From positions 1-64,000 of the forward strand of contig CAZXLQ010000001.1 of NCBI GenBank assembly GCA_964641945.1: a stretch of DNA of 64,000 bases, given 5' to 3'. This document shows, piece by piece, positions 7,869 to 16,955 of this stretch. A program made the translations under genes and the position numbers. The notes under the pieces were generated by a model. It did no database searches, was not told the origin of the DNA, and was given only the letters and a program-made list of their open reading frames with translations. Position 1 is the stretch's first letter, and each line of letters starts with the position of its first letter. The stretch comes from JADIYM01 sp964641945. Lineage in GTDB: Bacteria; Acidobacteriota; Blastocatellia; UBA7656; JADIYM01.

Positions 7869-8785
7869 TGCCTCGGCGACGTGTCCCACACGTCGAGAGC
7901 CTGTACTCGGACCTGGCGTCTGCGATCTTCGGTCGGATGATGGCTCGGGCGCGTGGGCAATCGGTTGACCCAGCGAACCGGAAGATCGCCGCCATCATCG
8001 ACAAGCTCCTCCGGCAAGGAGAGCCGCCGCTTGAAGTGCGTATGCAGCTTCACGAGATCGAAGACAGTGTGGAAATCATGTACCGGCACTTCCTCAAGCC
8101 GAACACGTTGCGGGAGCGGGCTGAGTACGTCGGCGTCGGGATGGGTCTCGGCGGTGAAGGAACCGTTTCCTCGCCGCAGCTTCGCCGCTTGGTACAGAAG
8201 TACAATCGGCTGGAGCGGAAGATCCAGGACCGGTACGAACGGGGCCTGTTCGCCGGAGCACTGGAGGCCCAGGCCGCCGCAGTGTTCGAACAGATCGAAG
8301 GGCTCTACGCAGCTCTCACCGAAGAAGGCGAACCGCAGTCCGAACCGGTCGCCCGCAGTGTCGAAGCCGAGCTTGCCGAAGCATGGCAGCGCATGCTCGA
8401 CAGCCCAGAGTCCAGGCGCAACTTCGAGGACTTTGTCGCCCGAGGACGGCGCCCCGAGGTCAAGCCGGCCCATTGGGTCTGCACAGACCTGAAGCGGTGG
8501 GGTCAGCCTGACTGCCCGCGAGAGCTGGTTCCAGAAACCTTCGAGTGGCCCTACCTGGCTCAAGACCTGAGCAACCGCTTGCATCTCTGGGAACGCGGCA
8601 CCGAAGTCAACATGAACGACCTCATAGACGCGGCTGAAGAGGCATGGCTTGCTAGGCAGCAGCTCATCGGTCGCATCCAGTCAACGAAGGCTCGTCGTAC
8701 GAGCCGCAAGACGCCGCTCGAAGAGGCCAAGAGCTTCGCCCGGAGGGTGACGAGGAAGCGCCGGACGAGCCGGGTGAGTCCATGA
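7868..8785 (+). CDS. Hypothetical helical protein with RRTSR tail
   Basis: A 305-residue protein; the ATG at 7868 overlaps the previous stop (TGATG), with a GTG three bases earlier as alternative. It is largely alpha-helical (LRRLVQKYNRLERKIQDRY) and ends in a basic region containing ARRTSRK and KRRTSR, the same tag as the genes at 3, 43371 and 52621. It overlaps the first PcfJ-like gene by four bases, so it belongs to that operon. No family recognised. Confidence 0.6.
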   Translation: MPRRRVPHVESLYSDLASAIFGRMMARARGQSVDPANRKIAAIIDKLLRQGEPPLEVRMQLHEIEDSVEIMYRHFLKPNTLRERAEYVGVGMGLGGEGTVSSPQLRRLVQKYNRLERKIQDRYERGLFAGALEAQAAAVFEQIEGLYAALTEEGEPQSEPVARSVEAELAEAWQRMLDSPESRRNFEDFVARGRRPEVKPAHWVCTDLKRWGQPDCPRELVPETFEWPYLAQDLSNRLHLWERGTEVNMNDLIDAAEEAWLARQQLIGRIQSTKARRTSRKTPLEEAKSFARRVTRKRRTSRVSP

Positions 8786-10497
8786 TGATCAAGAACCCTC
8801 CCATCGACCGGTTGAAGTTCATCGCCAAGCAGTACGGCGAGAAGTACCCAGGCGTGGTCATCGTGATGATCGACATCATCGCGCAGGCCGTCGGCGAAGA
8901 CCGCTGGAGGGTTCATGTGACGGATGCGATCGCCACAGCTCGGCAGCAAGCTGTTGAGGCGTCTGGCCGGTCCCTTCAAGCGCTGAATGATGCGGTCGAT
9001 GCGGAGAAGTTGGAGCGACAAATCTACTCTGTGTTCAGCAAGATCCGCGAGCTTCCGTTCGACTTCGACGAGAACGAGCTGAGGCTTCTATTGCCTCCGC
9101 TCATCGCAATGGTCTCGGAGCTGCCTGGGTTTCAGCGTGCGAACGCAGCGGACGGCGCGTTCCCGTGGATGGCGAAGAAGTTGGTCGACCAGGTGAAGGC
9201 ATACCATCAGGCTGGGGATTCCCGAGGAGCGATGTTCGCGAGGCGGGAGTACGCACAGCAGAGCTGGTTCTTTCGCGAGAAGGGGACGGCCTTTGGTCTC
9301 TGGATGAAGAAGGATCGTCCCGACATCAACTCGATGTCATTTGACGAGGTCAAGGAGGAGATCGAGAACTTCGAGGTCGCAGAGCAGATCCCTCAGGGCG
9401 AGGTCGTTCACCGCTTCGACGATGGCTATACGGTCCAGAAGCTCACCACAAAACAGCAGCTCGACGCCGAAGGGCGTCTCATGCAGCACTGCGTCGGGTC
9501 CTACTGTGAGAAGGTCCGCGCTGGCGAGTCAGTGGTCTATTCGCTCAGGGACGAGAAGGAACGACCGCATGTGACCATTGAGGTCGATCCCACGAACGAC
9601 AGAGTCGTTCAGGTCAAAGGAAAGCAGAACGCAAAGCCAGCCGAGAAGTACCAGAAGTACGTCGATGAGTTTTTGGAGGCTCACGATCTCGGCCGTGTAC
9701 CAAACCATCTGAAGCCGTACGTGGCGATGCTCGAAGCGGCCGGACAGGACATCGAAGAGGAGTACCTCGTCGACTACGCTCAGGAATGGGAGAAGCGGTT
9801 CACAGTCGAGGATGCGAAGGCGTGGTTGGATGCTGGCGTTTGGCACAGCGACTACGATCTCGTCGACGGATTGACCTCTGTGACGCCCGCTCTTACTCCC
9901 GAGGAGTACGGGGCGTTTCCCTACACGGTGCATGAGAAGCTGAGTGGCCAAGGTGGTTGGCCGAGCAACGGCGATGAGATCATCGAAGTCGCCCGGATGG
10001 CGAACAAGCTCTTCGAGCTGGCTCCGAAGCGCGTGTCGCTGACGCATCCGGGGCAGATGGCGCTGTTCGAGCTTGGTCCCGGCAAACGCAAGCCGGGGCA
10101 GGATGTCGGGGTTATCGTTGAGAAACGATACGGCCAAGGCTTCACGTCCAAAGAACTGCCATCGCGTCGATTTGGTGACTGGCATGGAGTCGACATAGAC
10201 GACGAACAGTCTCTGTGGCTCACTCCGGCCGAAGAATGGGTGGACGCCGGCTTCAGCTCGGACCCCGACGATGACGGCTACGTTGGCCCATGGTTCCTCC
10301 TCGGATTCACTCCTTCTCGGGCCAGCAACTGGTGGGACGCAAGCGATGGAATGCTGACAGCAGACGTCGCTCTCGAACTCGAAAGGCACAACGTTCCGAT
10401 CGGAGACCTGGCCGACCTCGACCTAGACAGGCTCAAGACGGCGGAGCAGATCCTCCACGCTCTTGGTCGACCGATCCCCAACCGGAGACGCCAATGA
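8782..10497 (+). CDS. PcfJ-like protein, copy 1
   Basis: A 571-residue protein. The central 60 residues (about 220-290) match the PcfJ-like pattern: LMQHCVGSYCEKV, a SLRD strand, PHVTIEV and VQVKGKQN. PcfJ is encoded on the conjugative plasmid pCF10, and related proteins occur in phages, but biochemistry is not established. The N-terminus (NPPIDRLKFI, QYGEKYP) is nearly identical to that of the copy at 10958, which has the same length, so they are recent paralogues. It ends NRRRQ, a variant of the Arg tag. ATGA overlaps join it to its neighbours. Confidence 0.75.
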   Translation: MMIKNPPIDRLKFIAKQYGEKYPGVVIVMIDIIAQAVGEDRWRVHVTDAIATARQQAVEASGRSLQALNDAVDAEKLERQIYSVFSKIRELPFDFDENELRLLLPPLIAMVSELPGFQRANAADGAFPWMAKKLVDQVKAYHQAGDSRGAMFARREYAQQSWFFREKGTAFGLWMKKDRPDINSMSFDEVKEEIENFEVAEQIPQGEVVHRFDDGYTVQKLTTKQQLDAEGRLMQHCVGSYCEKVRAGESVVYSLRDEKERPHVTIEVDPTNDRVVQVKGKQNAKPAEKYQKYVDEFLEAHDLGRVPNHLKPYVAMLEAAGQDIEEEYLVDYAQEWEKRFTVEDAKAWLDAGVWHSDYDLVDGLTSVTPALTPEEYGAFPYTVHEKLSGQGGWPSNGDEIIEVARMANKLFELAPKRVSLTHPGQMALFELGPGKRKPGQDVGVIVEKRYGQGFTSKELPSRRFGDWHGVDIDDEQSLWLTPAEEWVDAGFSSDPDDDGYVGPWFLLGFTPSRASNWWDASDGMLTADVALELERHNVPIGDLADLDLDRLKTAEQILHALGRPIPNRRRQ

Positions 10498-10958
10498 CCA
10501 TTTTCCTGTCCGCGATCATCTTCATCCTCTGCCTCCCGAACGCTCTCTTCGGATGGCTCTTCGCCGCTGTCCAACGCGTGCTCTGGGGCGAGAAACTCGC
10601 CTGGCACGGCCCGGTTCTCGTCGTGACTCTCAAGACCGGATCCTGGCCGCTTCGCACCTGGTACAAGAACTGGGGCGGGACCTGCGTCGGCTACGGCATC
10701 ATGCTCTCTCCGGGCAACGAAGGTGTCCTCCCGCATGAGCTGGAGCACACGGAGCAGATCCAGGCCGGCACCATCGCTGGCCTGCTCGGCGGTGCCATCG
10801 CCGCGGCCCTCGGAGCGCCGGTCGCCGGTCTGATGCTCTGGCTGTTTCAGCCAGCTCTGAACTACCTGTGCGCGAGCCTCGTGGCACTGCTCAAGCGGAA
10901 GCACGGCTATCGCGACAATCTCTTCGAGAGAGCAGCCCGAGACGCTACGAAGGTCTGA
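10494..10958 (+). CDS. Membrane protein with HExxH motif
   Basis: A 154-residue protein, start set by ATGA overlap. There is an N-terminal hydrophobic segment (FLSAIIFILCLPNALFGWLF), a middle domain ending LPHELEHTEQ, then two further hydrophobic stretches (LLGGAIAAALGAPVAGLML and FQPALNYLCASLVALL). HELEH fits the zinc-metalloprotease HExxH signature, and the following E..R pattern (FERAARDA) could supply a third ligand. It sits between two PcfJ-like genes with overlaps on both sides. A membrane zinc peptidase is the best guess, untested. Confidence 0.55.
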   Translation: MTIFLSAIIFILCLPNALFGWLFAAVQRVLWGEKLAWHGPVLVVTLKTGSWPLRTWYKNWGGTCVGYGIMLSPGNEGVLPHELEHTEQIQAGTIAGLLGGAIAAALGAPVAGLMLWLFQPALNYLCASLVALLKRKHGYRDNLFERAARDATKV

Positions 10959-12673
10959 TGCAGAAGAATCCTCCCATCGACCGGCTGAAGTTCATCGACA
11001 AGCAGTACGGCGAAAAGTACCCGGCTGTCGTGTTCCTGATGATTGACGTCATCGCTCACACGGTTGGAGAGGATCGGTGGAAGTATGAGGTGATCGACGG
11101 ACTGGGCACGGCTCTTCGTTCTTTGCGGGATCAGGGCAGCCCAGATTACGCGGACACCGCGGAGATTGCTGGCTACGCGCACACCGCACTAACCAGTCCG
11201 ACAGATTTTGTTGTCGGACGACCTGTGGAGCATCTACACGCGGTCTTGAAGGCGATTCTGCCGATGGTCTCGGAACTGCCTGGGTTCAAGCGTCCGAACG
11301 CGGCCGATGGAGCGTTTCCGTGGATGGCGAAGCAGCTCGTCGATGCGTACAAGGAGGACTTGAGAAAGGCGAAGGAGAAGGAGACCGCTGGTGTTCGATC
11401 TTTTTCGAGCGCCTGGGTGGAGTTCCCGGATCGGTTTCGCTTCTTCAAGAACGCCGGAACGACCATCGGAATGTGGCTCCGGGAGACGCGTCCGAATCTC
11501 AACTCGATGTCGTTCGACGACGTGAAGGACGAGGTCGAAGAGTTCGGCACCTCGCTCGAATCGGTTCCGCAGGGTGAGATCGTCCGTCAGCTCTCCGATG
11601 GCTGGACAGCACAGAAGCTGACGACGAAGGAGCAGCTCGATGCTGAAGGCAAGGCGATGCAGCACTGCGTCGGGTCCTACTGCGCGAAGGTGTGGCGGAG
11701 CGAGTCGGAGATCTTCTCCCTCCGCGACAAGCACGGCCAGCCTCACGTCACGATTGAGTTCAGCCCACGGCAGAAGCGCATCGTGCAGGTCAAGGGCAAG
11801 CAGAACGAGAAGCCCAAGGCCAAGTACCAGAAGTACGTCGACGAGTTCCTCGACACGATGCCGAAGCTGCCGGCAAACATCCGTGCTATCGCCGATGTTC
11901 TTCTCCAGGAGTTCGGCGTCAACGTCGGAGACGACGAAGCCCACGTCGTGAATGACGCGGAGCTTTGGGACGAAGCGGGCTTCAATGCTGCTGATGTGAA
12001 GGAGTGGTGCGACGCGGGTCTGGATTGGAGCGGGTCGAGGGTTGCAGCGAATCTCGTCGAGAACGATGTGACCCCGGAGGAGTTCAGGAGCTTCCCGTGG
12101 GCCGTCAAGGACGTCATCATGACCGGCGATGCACGACCGAGTTTCGAGAAGTTCGTGGACATCGCTCGCGTCGCAAAGCTCATCCGAGAGGCAGAGAACT
12201 CCTGGCGTCAATCGCGTCCGAAGCAAACGACCATGTTTTATTGGTTGGGCCTGCTCGAACCATATGAAGACCCGCGGTACCATCCGGACGTATTCGAGAA
12301 CAGGAAGAAGGCGTCTCCGTGGAGATGGGTTGACTTTCGGGACGATGATCCGCGGAGCTTGGACGATCTGATCTTCCCAGCGGAAGATTGGATCAACACG
12401 GTCGGCGATCTAGATCCGGTGCCGGACCCTCATCGTCCGCAGGATGACGTGCGAGAATGGATCTTGGCCGGATTCAACCCGCAGAGCGCCGCTCCGTGGC
12501 ACGAGACTGGCGTCGACGGCTACATTCACCCCAAGGCCGCAGCAGGTCTCGTGGCCCGCGGGTACAAGCCGAGCGACTTCGACGACGTAGAGGTGAGCGT
12601 CGACATGGATGTGGAAGACCTTGTCGAGGCGCTGGAGAAGCATCGCTCGCTCAACCAGAATCGGAGGCGCTAA
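10958..12673 (+). CDS. PcfJ-like protein, copy 2
   Basis: A 571-residue paralogue of the protein at 8782; start by TGATG overlap. The N-terminus (KNPPIDRLKFIDKQYGEKYP) and PcfJ-like core (MQHCVGSYCAKV, SLRDKHG, PHVTIEF, VQVKGKQN) align directly with copy 1, while the C-terminal 250 residues diverge but keep short acidic and Trp-containing motifs (VEEF, EDWI). It ends NQNRRR. The paired identical lengths suggest tandem duplication around the membrane HExxH gene. Confidence 0.75.
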   Translation: MQKNPPIDRLKFIDKQYGEKYPAVVFLMIDVIAHTVGEDRWKYEVIDGLGTALRSLRDQGSPDYADTAEIAGYAHTALTSPTDFVVGRPVEHLHAVLKAILPMVSELPGFKRPNAADGAFPWMAKQLVDAYKEDLRKAKEKETAGVRSFSSAWVEFPDRFRFFKNAGTTIGMWLRETRPNLNSMSFDDVKDEVEEFGTSLESVPQGEIVRQLSDGWTAQKLTTKEQLDAEGKAMQHCVGSYCAKVWRSESEIFSLRDKHGQPHVTIEFSPRQKRIVQVKGKQNEKPKAKYQKYVDEFLDTMPKLPANIRAIADVLLQEFGVNVGDDEAHVVNDAELWDEAGFNAADVKEWCDAGLDWSGSRVAANLVENDVTPEEFRSFPWAVKDVIMTGDARPSFEKFVDIARVAKLIREAENSWRQSRPKQTTMFYWLGLLEPYEDPRYHPDVFENRKKASPWRWVDFRDDDPRSLDDLIFPAEDWINTVGDLDPVPDPHRPQDDVREWILAGFNPQSAAPWHETGVDGYIHPKAAAGLVARGYKPSDFDDVEVSVDMDVEDLVEALEKHRSLNQNRRR

Positions 12674-13797
12674 TGCACGGGCCACGTTCCAAGCGCTTGC
12701 GTGGCAACGCAGCCCCCAAGGGCTTTCCTTGGGCAAAGCAAACGACGCTCTATCACGCGACCCTCGCCTTGGACCGCGTGCTCGCGGAGGGTCTCAAGCC
12801 ACGCCGAGCGCTCGAAAGAGAAGTCCACGCCACTGGGGGAGGGCCAGACGAGTCGATCTCCTTCACCGCAGACGAGCGCGTTGCCGTGGCCATCGCTGTG
12901 GGTCTGCGTGTCCTGGCAAGAGCAGCGAAGAAGAAGCTTGAGCTGGGTCAGATGATCATCGACATGAAGCAGCTCGCGCCCAAGGGGGTCGCAGAGCAGC
13001 TCTCCAGCATGCGGTTGACGCCTGAGACCGTAATCCACCTGGATGCAGGCCTAGTTCCGTTCCAGAGCGGCATCGGAGCCTGGAAGAACAACGTCGCGAT
13101 CGAGGCATATGAGAGCACGGACCCGTCGCTTCTCGTGGACGTGAAAGAGCGAAGTGCAGGAGGCAGTCGTCCTATCTACGCCGAGGGGTGGACGACGCCT
13201 GATGTTCTTCGGGACATGCAGGAAAGGTCGATGGGTCCAGGCAAGTCCTACTCGGTGACGAAGAACGCCGAGGGGTACGCCGCTGAAATGAAGTTCGAGT
13301 TGTACAAGTACGCATTGTCGTACGCGGAGTGGGCGAACGAGTGCTACAACCCGCTCTTCATGCACACGAGCCCGGAAGTGATGAGGGGCATCGACGAGGA
13401 GCAGATCGGCATCGTCTCCGCCACCGTCGACGCCGACTGGGTGTGTATGGACGGGAAGGACGCAGAACGACTCGGTGTCGACACCTCGCAGTTTTCTCGC
13501 GTCACGCTATCCGACTGGGCTCACGGCTGTGAGCAGCGTCTTCGCCACGGCAGCAGCGTCTGGACGAAGCCGAGGGAGTGGGACCTTCCAGAGCCCAACG
13601 ACACGATTTACTACACGGGATCGATGGCCGAGGTGCGAGTCTACGACGCGTCCCTCATTCGCAACCTGCGACTCAGCGCTGATGTCGAGACGTTCGTGTC
13701 GGACGCGCGTGAGGCGTGGGCACGCAGAGGAATCGAGGTCGACGATCCACTCGCCTACCCGCATATCAAGATGCGGCATCCGAACCTCGCGAAGTAA
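12673..13797 (+). CDS. ADP-ribosyltransferase-like protein
   Basis: A 374-residue protein, start by TAATG overlap. The N-terminal region has an ART-like layout: TLYHATLALDRVLAEGLKPR, then about 25 residues later SISFTADERVAVAI. A His in the first strand and an aromatic/Ser strand before a helix resemble the NAD-binding half of the ART fold seen in DarT-like and phage enzymes. The C-terminal part has PEVMRGIDEEQIGIVSATV and could hold the catalytic acidic residue. It lies inside the PcfJ-like cluster. Substrate unknown; fold call is tentative. Confidence 0.45.
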   Translation: MHGPRSKRLRGNAAPKGFPWAKQTTLYHATLALDRVLAEGLKPRRALEREVHATGGGPDESISFTADERVAVAIAVGLRVLARAAKKKLELGQMIIDMKQLAPKGVAEQLSSMRLTPETVIHLDAGLVPFQSGIGAWKNNVAIEAYESTDPSLLVDVKERSAGGSRPIYAEGWTTPDVLRDMQERSMGPGKSYSVTKNAEGYAAEMKFELYKYALSYAEWANECYNPLFMHTSPEVMRGIDEEQIGIVSATVDADWVCMDGKDAERLGVDTSQFSRVTLSDWAHGCEQRLRHGSSVWTKPREWDLPEPNDTIYYTGSMAEVRVYDASLIRNLRLSADVETFVSDAREAWARRGIEVDDPLAYPHIKMRHPNLAK

Positions 13798-13839
13798 CGC
13801 CTACCGTCGCTTCGATGGCTGCGGTAGGATTTCACTTCC

Positions 13840-15504
13840 GTGTCTGCCATGATCCCGAACAGCCCGGTCGGCCGCTTCGAGCACGTCATCAAGACGTACT
13901 GGGGCAAGTCCTACAAGGGCGAGTCCCTCAATGCAGCCGTGCTGGACACGCTCTACGTGACCGTATCCCTAGTGGGAGCCCACGATGCAGTGGGCCACAG
14001 GCCAAGCAACATCATCGCGCATGAGCCGGGGTCCCTCACGGTGCTTTGTCGGGCAGAGGAGATGATGGTCGAGCGAACGCAGAAGCTGTTGGATCTGCCG
14101 CCTGGCCGCGTCTCGAATGAGCCCGGAGCAATCGGCGAATACAGAACCAACATGCAGAAGTGGGCGGCGGCAGCTCGGGCGATGCTTGCTCGTCTTGGAC
14201 AGCCCTACGAGTACGATGCCCAGGGATTCATCGATTGGGATGGGGAGCAGTGGGGGTTGGCAGATCTGACTCTGGCGGCGGTCCGCCTGCCCGAGCACAA
14301 CCGCTACGACTTCCTCATTCCGTGGATCGGCCGTGAGCTGGTCAAGCTGTTGAAAGCTGTCATCGACTTGGCCATGGTCGAGTTTTCGGAGACTGCTTTG
14401 CGGGCTCGCAAGGACTACCGTGACGCGGTTCATCTGCTGCATGACAAGGCGCCGGCCATCGCGCAGTGGGCGAAGGAGACGCGAACCGACATCGGCAAGG
14501 TGGATCTTGCGACGGCGCTTGAAGCGGTCTCCATCTACCAGTTCAAGACGAGCCTCGTCGAGCAGGGCGACATCGTCTACACGTTCAAGGACGGCTGGAC
14601 TGTCCAGGAGCTGCGAACCGAGTCAGCGCTCACGGCCGAGGGCAACAACATGCAGAACTGCATCGCTGGATACCACGATGCCGTAGAAGAGGGAGGCACG
14701 CGCATCTACTCGATCCGCGACAAAGCCGGGAACCCGCACGTATCGATGGAACTGCGTGGAGTTGCGCCGGTGAAGGGTGCGAGGATTCGCGGCACCCCTA
14801 TGAGCCTGATCATCGGTCCGCCAGGAGCCGATTTGGGACCGGACGAGTTCATCCGCTCGCCATTGAGGATGGGCTGGTACTTTGCGCAGATCTTGGGCAA
14901 GCAGAACGACCGTCCCATCGACGCGTACCGCGAGCGCGCTCGCGAGTTCATCGACAAGATCTTCGACAAGGAGGGCTTCGGCTGGTGCATCGTTGGCGGC
15001 ACGGCGAAGTGGGCACGGTTCTCAGGCCGGCAGCTTAGCAACCTAGATGTGCCGGCGATCCTGGGCCCGAACCACGTCCAAAACGATGTTCTTGCTGGAG
15101 CCGACTTCGCAGAATCGCGTCTTGAATGGACGAACCTGTCTCATCTCGATCTGACAGGATGTGTGTTCGACCGAGCAAACACGACTCGCGCTTCATTTCG
15201 CGGGGCGAGCCTTGAAGGCGCGAAGTTTGAGGGGGCCACCTGCGACCACACGGACTTTGCTGGGGCTAGGCTGGTTGGAACGTCGTTCGATTCGGCCGAC
15301 TGCACCGGCTCGGATTTCCAAAAAGCACAGCTAGCGGAAGCATTGTTTCGTGACGCCCGCGTCGACGGCGCAGACTTTCATCTCGCATCTGGAGGACAAC
15401 GGGCGGTCTGGGAAGGTGCCAATCTAACCATAGCTCAGACACGTCAGCTCGAAGAACTGGGCCATGTTACGCACGAGTTTCTCGTGATGAGACGTGGCGA
15501 ATGA
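13840..15504 (+). CDS. PcfJ-like protein fused to pentapeptide repeats, copy 3
   Basis: A 554-residue protein starting with GTG nine nt after TAGGAT (825-830 within 13825-13830), suggesting a leaderless start. Residues 240-300 hold the PcfJ-like core (NMQNCIAGYHDAV, SIRDKAG, PHVSMEL), with QILGKQND after a 40-residue insertion. Residues about 405-530 are pentapeptide repeats of the A(D/N)Lxx class: LAGADFAES, FRGASLEGAKFEGATCDH, FAGARLVGTSF. Such repeats form a right-handed beta helix that can mimic DNA. The fusion distinguishes it from the copies at 8782 and 10958. Confidence 0.75.
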   Translation: MSAMIPNSPVGRFEHVIKTYWGKSYKGESLNAAVLDTLYVTVSLVGAHDAVGHRPSNIIAHEPGSLTVLCRAEEMMVERTQKLLDLPPGRVSNEPGAIGEYRTNMQKWAAAARAMLARLGQPYEYDAQGFIDWDGEQWGLADLTLAAVRLPEHNRYDFLIPWIGRELVKLLKAVIDLAMVEFSETALRARKDYRDAVHLLHDKAPAIAQWAKETRTDIGKVDLATALEAVSIYQFKTSLVEQGDIVYTFKDGWTVQELRTESALTAEGNNMQNCIAGYHDAVEEGGTRIYSIRDKAGNPHVSMELRGVAPVKGARIRGTPMSLIIGPPGADLGPDEFIRSPLRMGWYFAQILGKQNDRPIDAYRERAREFIDKIFDKEGFGWCIVGGTAKWARFSGRQLSNLDVPAILGPNHVQNDVLAGADFAESRLEWTNLSHLDLTGCVFDRANTTRASFRGASLEGAKFEGATCDHTDFAGARLVGTSFDSADCTGSDFQKAQLAEALFRDARVDGADFHLASGGQRAVWEGANLTIAQTRQLEELGHVTHEFLVMRRGE

Positions 15505-16952
15505 ACTGGTCACCAGAACAGACCGCTTTCGTCCGCATGTGGTCCGCGGTTCTGCTTGCGTTCGGCAAAGCCGCGTTCGTTCGGGGAACCATCTCCGACG
15601 TCGTCGCTTGGTCGGAAGAGGGCGGCCCGAGAGACTACAGCATGCTCCGGGTGGCCTTTGTCGGCGATGGCATGAAGGTGGCCCGTGAGTTTGGCTACCT
15701 GAGCGCGGAGGAGGGCGAGAACCTGAATCTCGGAGCGACGGGGCCGATCTCCTACGTGGCAGCAAGACTCCTCGGGGCCAAGGACATGGCGAGGGATCTG
15801 GGGCGAGACCGCATTGCCCTGGCAGACTTGCTCGACCGACTGTCTGGGCAGGCCGTCTACGAGTTTTGTGATGCCCACGGCATCGAGATGCCGTTCACTG
15901 AAACCTCGATGAGGCTGATCGTCGAACCGGGCTACCCGTGGCCTGAAAATGACCGACCCGGGCTCGTCTACTGGTCGGCAAAGAAGCAGAAGCTGATCAA
16001 ACCAGAGCGTCCGGCCTGGCTCATCCCGGTCGAGGATCGAGACGCTCCAGGCAAGACCAAACTCGGCGTGAACCCCTGCTTGGTGTTTCCTCCAGAGAAG
16101 CGAGATCGCACGTGGCCGCTCTGGGGCCGCTCGGGGAAGCAAGACCTGATCGTCGCCCATTCGATGACGCTACTCGCAACACCTGATGCACCGTCCTTCC
16201 CGTTCTTGGGGCAGAAGTCGTACAAGCAGATCGACACGGCGATCGAGAACATCCGATCCTGCGGCGGCTTGCTCTTTCCATCGTTGTCGGTTGGAGAGAT
16301 TCCAGCCTCCAACTTCGGTCCCATCACGCTCGTCGGGCACCTCGGGCTCGTCTTGGACGGCCTGAAGCCGTTCAAGGAACGCAGGACAGACATTACCTCC
16401 TGGGTCTACGAGCATGATGCCTGGACGGTTAGCACGGGCGAACTGATGCGCGACGTTGCGGTGCGCCTCTTCGATGAGCTGCATGGGCATGAGGACTACG
16501 TGTATGGGCACAATATCTGGGCCATCGGTCCCCCATCTGAATGGTTCGGCGGTCCGACGCAGGGGAGCACGCCGCTGAGGACCGTCAGCGAGCTGGTGAG
16601 GGCGGCCAAGCGGCGGGGTTCGACGTTCAAGCGTGGCATGAGTCGCGAGGCGTTCATCGCAGCCAACGAGGCCGTCGCTGGAACGGCCGACAAGTACGCG
16701 TACTGCGAGTCCAAGGGGCGGCGGGTGATCTCCCTCGACGAGTTCCCGGTCTTGGTGGCTCCGAATACGCTCGCAGATCAAGTCAGAACCTTCACACGAG
16801 GCGTCGGATACTCCGGCGAGGTGGTTTTGCTGTCCGACGAGTTCGAGGTCGTGTCGAACGACATGTCGGACGATCGCGACTACCGTCTCTTCCAGTGGTC
16901 GTGGCTCGTGGCGGACGCGGTGAAGCGGCTCGCGAAGCCGATGGAGATCTGA
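15501..16952 (+). CDS. Hypothetical protein of the PcfJ cluster
   Basis: A 483-residue protein joined to the preceding gene by an ATGA overlap. It is a soluble mixed alpha/beta protein; the middle has TWPLWGRSGKQDLIVAHSMTL and the C-terminal half a Gly-rich segment (WFGGPTQGSTPL). No membrane span, signal peptide, NTPase or metal motif is visible and no PcfJ core is present. Tight coupling to PcfJ-like genes on both sides suggests joint function. Confidence 0.6.
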   Translation: MNWSPEQTAFVRMWSAVLLAFGKAAFVRGTISDVVAWSEEGGPRDYSMLRVAFVGDGMKVAREFGYLSAEEGENLNLGATGPISYVAARLLGAKDMARDLGRDRIALADLLDRLSGQAVYEFCDAHGIEMPFTETSMRLIVEPGYPWPENDRPGLVYWSAKKQKLIKPERPAWLIPVEDRDAPGKTKLGVNPCLVFPPEKRDRTWPLWGRSGKQDLIVAHSMTLLATPDAPSFPFLGQKSYKQIDTAIENIRSCGGLLFPSLSVGEIPASNFGPITLVGHLGLVLDGLKPFKERRTDITSWVYEHDAWTVSTGELMRDVAVRLFDELHGHEDYVYGHNIWAIGPPSEWFGGPTQGSTPLRTVSELVRAAKRRGSTFKRGMSREAFIAANEAVAGTADKYAYCESKGRRVISLDEFPVLVAPNTLADQVRTFTRGVGYSGEVVLLSDEFEVVSNDMSDDRDYRLFQWSWLVADAVKRLAKPMEI

Positions 16953-16955
16953 CCC

